A stretch of DNA of 34,013 bases from Haplomitrium mnioides (lineage: Eukaryota > Marchantiophyta > Haplomitriopsida > Calobryales). The stretch lies in NCBI GenBank assembly GCA_049999725.1, contig JBNGIS010017710.1, forward strand, positions 25,355 through 59,367. The letters are read 5' to 3'. The notes under the pieces are model-generated. The model did no database searches and had not been told where the DNA came from. It was given only the letters and a program-made list of their open reading frames with translations. Position 1 is the stretch's first letter. Each line of letters begins with the position of its first letter. This document shows, piece after piece, positions 8,443 through 18,537 of this stretch. A program made the translations under genes and the position numbers.

Positions 8443-10269
8443 AGGGGCTTGGCACCAAATGGACCCCAACTTCTACTTACCAACTTTGGAGTGCTGCACA
8501 ATATTCAACAACACCCAAGCGCACACCTCCAATGCCCACAGATACAGGTCGCACCCCTTCTTCAGGCCTTAACCTCGAAATGTGCCACTTTGAAGACATG
8601 GCAGTTAGAACAGGGCATCTAACTCTTGGCTGCAATGGTCTCCTGGGTGGCCCTCTCCTGGGAGCCTTGAGTGATTCTGGTTTGGCTCACAGTCTTGGCC
8701 AATAACCCACAATGGCTTCAGCAACACACTCGCTCATTCACATCCATTTCTTCAAGACACCCACGAATAGGCTGTAATGCTGCTGAACCACTTAGTCATA
8801 TAATTCTGGAATCCATAACTAGACCCAATCACTTTGTTATATAAAAAAGAACCAGGTCCCAGTATCCAATTGTCACACTACAATGTGGTTCGTCATGACT
8901 TCCTCTGCCTAGGGTGTCCTTAGGATTGGACCAATGAAATGCAGACCTCCCAAAACTAAGAACTTCACAAAGCTACAAACAGAACACAACTCTAACAACA
9001 CATGTAAACACAAAGACACTAGTACTATCAACAATACAATCCATGATGTCCTGCCAATATTGCAATCCTTTTCCCCTTCTCAAGAACCGATCAATTCTCC
9101 TTCAACTCCCATCAGCCACTCTAGTTCTCCTCCAATCCTTCAGCCACCCAACCTCAGTCAGATAGTTTTTAAACTTCCCTCGCGAGAAGCCCTGAATTTA
9201 CTTCCTCCGGCTTAGAAGAGGATTTCTTTAACTTCCACCTTTGGAAGACAGTCCCCACGACTGTTGGCCACCCACTCCACCTTGAGCTTAGAATGGATAT
9301 TCTATGCAGCGCGCAGGCACTGACACAGCCACTCCTCTCTTTGGCTCCACATGAGAATTATGATCAGAAACACCCCCAAGCACCCATAGGATTGATGCTC
9401 ATGCACAGACGAAGCTGAGACAACCCCAAGACCCCCCTTGGTAGCCTCCAATGAATTCAAGCCGACAGACTCCCTTCAAATTCACCTGGTGATCCACCTC
9501 TGAATGCTTGGTTCACCTGCAACGATGAGTCCATCTGGATTGCCTGAGACTCTAGAGCCTCCACGCTCAATGATTCTCAGCGCCTCTCCAGTCCACCACC
9601 ACCCCCACTGGTCTCCTTGCACGAGTCCACTCCCCACACGTGAATCTTGGCTAGAATCTCTCCTCTCTCCCTCGCTGTCTCTCTCTCTCTTTTGAGTTTG
9701 GTCTCCCACTCTCAGTTTTGCATGAACAACCACCCCCTCAATCTAGCAGCAATTCCAACTATACCCCCCATGCAGCGCATGTCACTCCCAACGGTTTCTT
9801 GATCAAGAACGCATCTTTCCTCCTCGCTGGACTTGGCCGTTTTTCCCGTTGGCCTCTGTTTCTAGACAAGCTGACACTTGTCGGTCAGCCCGTGTCTAAC
9901 GGTATCAGTTGAAGCATTCAAGATCGGGGGAGGAAGATTTTTGGAGAACTCTTGGCTGAACCCTACCTTCGATTCGTAGTGCCCTCCCTTGAAGATTTTC
10001 GACTAGGATTGCCTTGCCGCTGGACACATTAGCAATCCCGTAGCAATCTCGATTAGAGTTCTTTGAAGTATCTTGTTGAGCACGGATCCGCAGCTGGGTC
10101 GGAGAGGTTCTTCCTACAGTGCAATTCGAAGGAATCCATTTGGAGAAGATTGGGTTGGCAGCAAAAGGATCGCGCGACGCATCCTGCGGCTGCCTCTCGA
10201 TCATCTTGGATTTTCTTGCTCCCAGGCTCTCGCGATCGCCCGCACACCCTCGCAAGCAACCACGCTTCC

Positions 10270-10740
10270 GTGAGTACTCGCGAACCCTCGCAAGCTGCCA
10301 CGTGTCCGAAAAATCCTTCGGAACCTCGTCGTCAATTCGCGGAACCCCACAGTCGCCCTTCGGAACCCCGCCGTCGNNNNNNNNNNNNNNNNNNNNNNNN
10401 NNNNNNNNNNNNNNNNNNNNNNNNNNNNNNNNNNNNNNNNNNNNNNNNNNNNNNNNNNNNNNNNNNNNNNNNNNNNCGCGAGCGCTCGTGGACCCTCGCA
10501 AGCCGCCACGTGTCCGAAAAATCCCTTGGAACCCCGCTGTCGATTCGCGGAACCCCACAGTCGCCCTTTGGAACCCCGCCGTTGCTTCTCGAATCCCACA
10601 AATCGCCACGTGTTCGTAAATCCCTTCGAAACCCCGCCGTTGTTCCTCAAAACCTCACCATCGCTGCTCGGAATTCCGCCGTCGCTCTTCAGAACTCGTC
10701 GTTGCTCTTCGGTACTCCACAGGTCGCCACGTGTCCGATC
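10270..10740. repeat. G-box rich tandem region in left LTR (contains assembly gap)
   Basis: Degenerate units of the type CCACGTGTCCG-AAATCCCTTCGGAACCCCGCCGTCG recur. Perfect CACGTG boxes stand at 10299-10304, 10507-10512, 10607-10612 and 10728-10733. The N gap 10377-10476 lies between two near-identical ~107-bp units. The partner LTR has a single unit at that place and keeps CACGTG at 20580-20585, 20701-20706 and 21601-21606. CACGTG is the plant bZIP/bHLH G-box; a role in LTR transcription is inference. Confidence 0.65.
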
Positions 10741-11878
10741 ACCACGTCATCCAATACCGCGTCGTCCAACGCCGCCCCGCAAGGGGGTAGGCGGACCGTC
10801 GCATTGACCGGATTCCGCAGTTGACCTGTCGCTGACCCGCAGGAACCCTCGGATCACCGCTGAATGCCACGTCATCCATCAAACAATTCACTCGCCGAGT
10901 AAGAACGGTACCTTTGGTCGCCGCTTCAGAACCCGCTCGCCATAAGAACTGAGGCTTCCTTCGCTTAACTCTTTCCTCCGCTTGATAAAAGAACTATGGC
11001 AGACTCCCTGTGGACCCCCTTCAAACTTTCAGCACACCCCGTCGAACTTTCGTCCTCGCCAATGCCAGAACTATGATAGGTCGCCCTTTCGGCTGCTGGT
11101 CCCTTGCTTCTTCTTCTGGCCGGATCGTCGCTTCATTGCTTTTTCGCCATTTCCTGATCTTCCTCTGGCCATATTATTGCTGAATCACCTTTTTGCTATC
11201 TTGATCTTCCCTTGGCCGGAACTTCGTTTGATCACCATTTCGGCCCTCTTCAATCTTGTTATGGTCGGATCGTCTCTTGATCACCTTTTCGGCACCCCCC
11301 GCTTTTCGTCTGGTCAAACCTTTGCTATATCGCCGATTCGCAATTCCCTCGTGATAAGAGCGATGCGCGCCGCAGATACCCATCGAACTTTCAGACCTTA
11401 CTCTGTCAAACTTTCCCACACTTTGTCGGATCAGCAATACATTGTCATTTCGCCTTTCATTCCTTGATCTCCGTTTTGGCTTCCTGTTGGATCCCCGTTA
11501 AGTGGTCTCTCCAGTTAGGGAGGCTCATCGGAACCAACTTAACTGGGGTGCCTCATTTAGGGAGGTTGAACCCTATTAAGCTTTGCGGGACCCACCAAGT
11601 TTCGGTTGAGGTTCTGCGGCCACCCGGAGACTGCTACGTGTCTCCAATTCCCAAGGAATGCGCCCGGGCTGCCATGTTTCCGCAGCACCCCATAGTCCCT
11701 CAGATCCGAAACTAAGATGGATTACCGCTTCGCCCTTCCCGATTAGCCTCGCAGTTGCCTTAAAGAATCCTCTATGCCGCCGAATTAGTGACAAGTTGCC
11801 TCTTCGTATGGTCCCTGCTTTGCTTGTCTATGTTTCGCCATTACTTCAGACCAGTCGGACCCTCCTTTGCGGATCCCT

Positions 11879-11925
11879 GTTAAGTGGGGAACCCACATAG
11901 GGAGGCTGATCGAATCCCACTTAAC
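11879..11925. repeat. Inverted-repeat (hairpin) module in LTR
   Basis: The arms GTTAAGTGGG (11879-11888) and CCCACTTAAC (11916-11925) are exact reverse complements, with a 27-nt loop containing CACATAGGGAGG. A related module lies at about 11499-11546. The partner LTR has it at 21846-21892 with one arm mismatch. Confidence 0.7.
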
Positions 11926-12631
11926 TAGGGATCTCCATGTAGGGAGGTTGGATCCCGTCGAACTCTTTGGACCCACAGAAGCTGCCACGTCTCCGCAGCG
12001 CTCCACGGACTCCTCGGGGTTGCGACCGTCGGTTAACTTCCCGAAGGTCGTTCTTCTTTAGTTCTGCTTTATTCTCTTTGATTCAAATTGCACTGCGACC
12101 ACCTCAAGCTCTTCTCTCTATCAAAGTGTTGCAAGCCACGAATGGTCGCGAATTGAGGATGTAGTGGTCCAAACTGTTGGCTCCTCCGTTCTGCATCCCG
12201 ACTTTCACCCCCTCGCCTTCATCTCCCGTACTCCTCCCGTGGATTCCTCCTCGATTGTGGCTGGCTCCTTTCTTCTGATCTCCCTCTCACATTGGCTTGA
12301 TTCTTCTTGCTCCCCCTTGTCAGCCCTGCCTCTCCCCCATTGCTGCAAGTTCCTTTGATCCCCCTGCTAGCCTTCTTACTTGACTCCTCTGGATTCCACA
12401 GGGCTCCCCCTTGCATTTGCATGATCGAGGACATTCTTTGGGGAAAGCAGAAAAGAAATGAAGAGAAGGAAGAGAAGATAGTGAGAGAAGAACGGTGCAG
12501 GATGGAATAATAACACTAAAACAATAAAATATAATAAAACACAACAGGCTAACACAAATTGAAAGAATCAACCAGGCTTGGAATCTCAGGATTCACAAAA
12601 TTTGAAAAAACTCATACACACCCGACTGACA

Positions 12632-13075
12632 TAACTCCTATTTTAATTGTGTAGCGACCCCGCAAACACCTTCCTCCTTCTGGTCTTCTTGGCCTCCTCG
12701 TGGCCGCCGCTCTGACTTCCCTTGTTGGGGCTTTAAGTCAACCTGGTCACCACACAACGCACTACTCACACAACACGAGGACAAACAAACCACAACTCCT
12801 ACACTATCATGATGGCTAACTCTGGCCTGGATCCCATATGAAAGACGAGTCAGCATATTTTGGTTCAGGCTGGATGCTTGCCCAAATTTGCAGCTCTTGT
12901 GGCTACCACCTTCTGTTCCTCCTCTTCAAGCCACTCTGCTCGTGCCCTATTGGGGGTAACACAAAAAATCCCCCAAAAGGTAACCCAACAAAACAAGAAA
13001 AAACAACAACACTACACTTGACTGGTGTGGGAACATAACAAAACTGTACAAGGGTCAGTGCTATTGGGCTGCCCT
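12632..13075. other. Interior between gag remnant and 3' LTR, no gene recognised
   Basis: This is where pol should lie in a complete element. The minus frames are short and match no family I recognise. A purine-leaning stretch (AAAATAGGAG on minus) just inside the LTR border is the only candidate polypurine tract. Confidence 0.5.
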
Positions 13076-14530
13076 TCATAACTTCTCTATGTTGAGCAGT
13101 CTTTTGCACAGGCTCGAGGTTAGCTCCCTGGGGGAGGTTGGCCATTCTTCTGCATTGTCTACTTCCTCCACTAGCTGGTGTTGAGTTTCAACGTCAGATA
13201 GTTGTTGGTCTTTGAGGTTGCACCCTTCTACCTCTGATAGCCTCCACTGTCCCACTTGATGAAGATCTCCTTTAGTTGCACAGGGTGGCTGGTCTTGGAG
13301 GCTGCCACTAGTCAAATCAAAATTGAAGAACTCCTCTTTCAAGTCCTGCCCCAGGTCTGCACCAATCTGGTTCTCCTCTTCATCTTGTGGGTGCACTACA
13401 GCCTTGACATGTCGTTGGTCTTTGTATTGGCCATTGTGTAAGCTGTCGGCGGGCCACTCCCCTTTCAAGACCTGCTCTGGCTCTGCCCCACCTTGGTCTT
13501 CTTCTGCAAGCTTGCATTCATCAAAAAAGGGCAGGGCAACTTCCCACTCCCCTTTTAAGACCCACTCTTGGTCTGTCCCAACCGGTTCTTCTTCTACAAG
13601 CCTGCATTCATCAAAAAGAGACAGGGCAGCTTCCCACTCCCCTTTTAAGACATGCTCTACGTCTGTCTCAACCGGGTCTTCTGGTTCATGTCGGCACTCA
13701 CTTGGAAGGTCCGGTTTCCACTCCCCTTTTAAGTTTGACTCAAGGCTAGACTAGCAATAGTCCTCCTCGAATTCTTCATCTATGGGGTGGGCCTCTCCCT
13801 CCAAAGTGTCCTTGGTTGTGGCAGGCCAGCTTGCCTCCTCCTCCAGCTCTTCGTCTGCACCAACCAGCTCTGAGGTAGAGTTTGCAACCTCTACCTCATT
13901 GCTGGGTTCTAGATCTGAGTTCAGTGGGCTGAATTCAGACCTGAAATCTGCACTTGTTAGGACCATTGGGTCAGCTTGATCTTGTGCTGGTCCTTCTGCC
14001 ACATATGCCCGGTACTCATAGAGTTGGTCCTCTCCCTCATCTAACTCTTCACATCTCCGGGTTTTCCTTCGATGCTTGCGGTGAGAGGAGTGCTTACCTT
14101 TCTATTCCTTTGCTACTTGTGTTGTTTTGGATGGTGCTGGTTCTCTTTCCTCGCTGGCCTTACATCTCTGGGCCTCTTGAACTGCCTCCCAAAGACATGT
14201 GGGCTTGGCCACCTCCATCCATGCTCTCTCTTTCCTCCTCAATGCTGCCATGAACCAACCAAACAGCATATCCAAGGTGGGCTGCCATAGGAGCTGTACA
14301 ACCAACTCATTGAACCTGTTCAAGAATGTGAGTACTGACTTACCCCTCTTTTTTCTGAGCTGATCTAGCTGGGTGAGAGTCTCACTCTCCTCAAACTCCA
14401 TCAGATATTGACCCTTGAACTGCTCCCAAGGTTTCAGGTCATAGAGAGCAAGTGATTTATACTAGTACGTGCTTCTCCTCTCAACTCGGGTAAACCAGCG
14501 TTGCTTTGAATGTTGCCTCATCGTTGGTTC
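13076..14530 (-). pseudogene. gag: Retrotransposon gag remnant (Retrotrans_gag) with acidic repeat tail
   Basis: A single minus frame runs from above 14464 down to TGA at 13076-13078, interrupted by TAG at 14462-14464, 14102-14104 and 13751-13753. The Retrotrans_gag signature lies in 14440-14280: PWEQFKGQYLMEF, then LTQLDQLRKKRGKSVLTFLN and RFNELVVQL. A basic stretch (KGKHSSHRKHRRKTRR) follows at about 14100. Downstream is a long acidic region with 31-residue repeats at 13440-13740. I see no zinc knuckle. The capsid assignment is good; the acidic tail is unlike a usual gag and may be an extra domain of this family. Confidence 0.75.
13440..13740 (-). repeat. 93-bp tandem repeats encoding a 31-residue acidic unit
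   Basis: On the minus strand LKGEW recurs at a 93-bp (31-codon) spacing three to four times. Each copy is followed by a variable acidic stretch such as ALPFFDECKLAEEDQ or ALSLFDECRLVEEEP. The period being a multiple of three, and substitutions that keep the acidic character, suggest that the repeats expanded while the frame was translated. Confidence 0.75.
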
Positions 14531-17275
14531 TTTATTTATTTATTCTTTCTTTTCCTTTCTGGTGCTAGGCTGCTCCCAGAATTCCAGAATTCCTTTCCTT
14601 GCTCCAATGTTTACTCAACGAATTACTGCAAGGTTGCTTCTCAGAATTCTTGTCGTAGCATAGCAGTAGCACTCCAACCCCGAAAAGAGCAACCAAGGAT
14701 CAAACCGCGCAAGATCTATATAGAAATCCGCTCTTGAACCACTTTTACCGACTTTCCAGATTCTTTAGAGAGTTCTGAAACTGCACTCTTGTCAACTCAG
14801 ACGTGGACCTCTCTCCACTCTAGGTCTGACTACCTTTCCTTCACAAAACCGATAAACACAAAAATACTTACTACTTCACAACAACCACACACACACACAC
14901 ACAGGACACAAACCCAAGAATACCCAGACTGTATGACTGACATTTCTGGAACAAGACAGTTGCTGTACATGCTGATTTTAAACAGAAGTTGTATTAGAGA
15001 ATTCCCAAGCAACCGGTTACCCAACTTGCAAGGATATCTCAGACCAACACTCCAGTACCTACCCTCGTTACAACATCTCTCTTCTCCTCAAATTAGACAC
15101 TCAGGCCAGTCCAACCTAAGGTATCCCAGAGCTTGATGCTGACAACACAGCTATGGAACGACCCACCTGGTCTCACATCCAAGTGTTGCTCCTCCAACCA
15201 CCAATCACTCTGTTTATTTGTTGAAATGACCACCTAGTCCCTAGGCACACACAAACTTGAACACTTCCTTGTTATGCTGCAATCTCCCACCCAGACTCCA
15301 TTGATTGGAAAACCACCGCAGGTCCTCTCCTCACAAATTTAACAAACACATGACAGATCAGAACTCATAACAGAATTGATCGATAATTCAAACCTTCCCC
15401 AATCACAATCTGAGACTCAGACTTCAATTCCACCAACAAAAACACCTCAGGCAACTCCCTCCATGCACTCCCCTGATGNNNNNNNNNNNNNNNNNNNNNN
15501 NNNNNNNNNNNNNNNNNNNNNNNNNNNNNNNNNNNNNNNNNNNNNNNNNNNNNNNNNNNNNNNNNNNNNNNNNNNNNNCTGATCCTTCCAGTTGCCAACT
15601 GCAAAAGTTGCATCAACCCACTCTAGTTTCTGAATTCATCTCCATCCTCAAACTGCTCCTCATAAATCTGCAATAAAGAAAAATGAGCAGGAGACCTCAC
15701 AGACATGAACACTCAGTATATTTCTTGCAAAACACATGTACAATGAGAACTCCTGAACATGAGCTCGACAAATGACTTGTACCCCTCTCCCTGTTCTTCT
15801 AAAACTAACGGCTCAATCAAGACTTTACATATTTTACATCTGCCTTAAGAGACTAACTTTTCTGCCCTAGGCTCCTAATAAGAACTAACCACTCACAGAT
15901 GGTTCTTAATCTAAACCAACTCGTTTAACTAGTCTACATGCTTTTCGCTCACAATAAGAACTAACTACTCGCATTAGTTCTTATACTAATTTTCAACCTT
16001 CAGTTACACATGAGGCGTTTCGATCTTTCCGACCGTTTCAGTTTCCCTCCCTCATTGAAACCACAATAAATCACTGATTTGCCATTTAACTTCTCTCCTC
16101 GCTCACCTTTCCTTTGCCACGCAAACACCAATAAGTTGTCGTTTCAAATATCACCGCTTCACTTCATTGCCATTTCACCAATCTCAAGCCCGTCGAACTC
16201 CTCGGAAAGCAACCTTCCTAACCGGTGCCCCCCACTTTGTAACTCTACACGGAACCATGTTAACAGGGGATTCCACTTCGGATCCCCACTTCGGACACTT
16301 AACGGAAACCCTCTTAACTGGGGTTCCCCACATCGGAAGGCGGAGTTCCGAAGCCTTTTTCGGAACACGGACCNNNNNNNNNNNNNNNNNNNNNNNNNNN
16401 NNNNNNNNNNNNNNNNNNNNNNNNNNNNNNNNNNNNNNNNNNNNNNNNNNNNNNNNNNNNNNNNNNNNNNNNNATCCTATGTATTTTCATTCTTCTCTTT
16501 CTTTGTTAAGTTTTTGAGTTTCATCAATTTTCCTCCTTCGTCGACAGATCTCAACCACGACAGGTCTGTTCGGTCTTTTCCTTTGTTCAATTTTTTTACC
16601 AGCAGAGCAACATTCCCTGTTGTTGTTTGATTTTCTTCCCCTAGAGCAGCAATCTCCTTTTGTCGAGTCTCGGCAGGGACAGTACTTCATAGGGATCATT
16701 CGACGATCCCTTTCTTTGCTTGATTCTTGCTGTTATATTTTCCATTCTTTTTCTTTTAGTTTCAATCTTCCACGATTTAGCCCTATTGTTTGATTGCTCA
16801 TTTGCCCATCANNNNNNNNNNNNNNNNNNNNNNNNNNNNNNNNNNNNNNNNNNNNNNNNNNNNNNNNNNNNNNNNNNNNNNNNNNNNNNNNNNNNNNNNN
16901 NNNNNNNNNNNTGTTTGATTGCTCATTTGCCCATCAGTGCGAAGAGCTTTCATTCGATTTCTCGACCTTTCCCTGTTCCGCTCCTTCAGCACAATGCCTA
17001 CCTGCATCTGATTCTTCAGCATAGCGCATCTTCTTTCGATTGCTTCACCAGTGCGTAGAGCTCCTCTGTTCTGCTCAATTCTCCAACACAATGACAAGTT
17101 TTCCCCCTGCGTTAGATTGTTCTAGCGCAACGAGCCTTCACCTGTCCGATTGCTCCTCTTGCGGCGGCATTTCGATTGCTTCTTGTTGTTCGATTGCCCA
17201 CCAACACGAAGAGCTTCCTCCTGAATTCGAATTTTTCCTTCAGCACTTCGTTCTCTTCATTTGATTCTCAGCCAC
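14531..17275. other. Element interior without recognised genes, three assembly gaps
   Basis: Gaps of 100 N occupy 15479-15578, 16374-16473 and 16812-16911. The segment around 16255-16345 carries CTTAAC/TTAACTGGGG modules like those in the LTR hairpins. The segment 16912-17260 is a loose degenerate repeat of GATTGC and GCGnAGAGCT motifs. A short CA run is at 14887-14903. No open frame has family similarity. Confidence 0.5.
16787..16936. other. Assembly gap flanked by an identical 25-mer
   Basis: The 25 bases before the gap (16787-16811) are identical to the 25 bases after it (16912-16936), beginning TGTTTGATTGCTCATTTG. The gap may be false (overlapping contig ends) or may hide a tandem repeat. 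Confidence 0.8.
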
Positions 17276-17375
17276 NNNNNNNNNNNNNNNNNNNNNNNNN
17301 NNNNNNNNNNNNNNNNNNNNNNNNNNNNNNNNNNNNNNNNNNNNNNNNNNNNNNNNNNNNNNNNNNNNNNNNNNN
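17276..17375. other. Assembly gap (100 N)
   Basis: The run of N directly truncates the CDC48-like fragment on its downstream (minus-strand) side. Confidence 0.95.
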
Positions 17376-17925
<550 letters not shown>

Positions 17926-18537
17926 AACATCTCCTTCATGATTGATCAGCTCGCAGATCGATCACCCCGCAACACTAGCCCTCACAGATCAATTCTTCAC
18001 ACCGCCATCCTCACCATCAACCAGAAACTAGCCCTTTATCCCATAAGTATCTTCCTAAAGATATGCACATGTATAAAAGTAACCCCCTCTCTTCTTCTTT
18101 CGAGAGGCATCTCCCTAGGGGTCTAAGGCCACCGCATCTTTCTTCTCTGCCTCTAGACGGATCTAGTTCAGGGCACGGTTACCAAGGCACATGTTTTGGA
18201 CAGGCTGTCCATCGACATAAAAAAGGAAAAAAATAGAATAGATAGATAGAAATGTAGATAGGGGCTGGTTGGCCCTCGACAATTAGATTAGTTTTTTTTT
18301 TTCCTCAAAATAATTCTCACCCTATAGCACAGCCTCTTTGCCCTTTCTTTTTCTTCACAATATAATATACTCCATTTTTTTTCCATATTCACAACTTTTC
18401 CCAAAAACTCAAGAAATAACACTTTCTTTTATTTTTGCCGCGCCGAAAAGAGCATCTTCCACGTCGATTCTGATTCTTTTGCAGGGACTATGCTCTCACA
18501 ATTCTTTTGTCCCGCCATGATTGCCAAAAAGTTGTAA
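17926..18537. other. 5' leader side of element interior, no gene recognised
   Basis: This lies just inside the 5' LTR in the element's orientation. It contains a forward-strand TATAAAAG (18072-18079) followed by a pyrimidine-rich stretch, which could be a promoter fragment but faces away from gag. There is a GATA-type short repeat around 18236-18250 and long T runs. No open frame is supported. Confidence 0.4.

Larger units (their letters stand above)
8354..12631 (-). repeat. Long terminal repeat, 3' LTR of the element (left)
   Basis: 4278 bp including 100 N (10377-10476). It pairs with 18538-22585 along its whole length. Short open frames on both strands show no family similarity or codon conservation between the two LTRs, so I treat it as noncoding. 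It is about 230 bp longer than its partner, almost entirely because of an extra ~107-bp tandem unit plus the gap at 10270-10590. Confidence 0.93.

Noticed and set aside
8934-9215. 93-codon open frame in the left LTR, Pro/Ser rich
   Set aside because: It is not kept open in the partner LTR, has no family similarity and lies within noncoding LTR sequence.
10063-10824. Long open frames on both strands around 10.0-10.8 kb
   Set aside because: They pass through 100 N and a GC-rich tandem repeat with few stop codons. Overlapping frames on both strands are typical of such repeats.
13323-13754. Plus-strand frame with SPFKT repeats
   Set aside because: It is the antisense of the gag tail repeats. 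The minus frame is continuous with the Retrotrans_gag domain and is the real one.
18072-18079. Forward TATAAAAG as a gene promoter
   Set aside because: It faces away from gag and towards the LTR, with no open frame following. It may be chance or a captured fragment.
18515-18526. TGGCAATCATGG (minus) as primer-binding site of the long element
   Set aside because: It starts 11 nt inside the LTR border and matches no plant tRNA 3' end that I can name. Kept only as a weak candidate.
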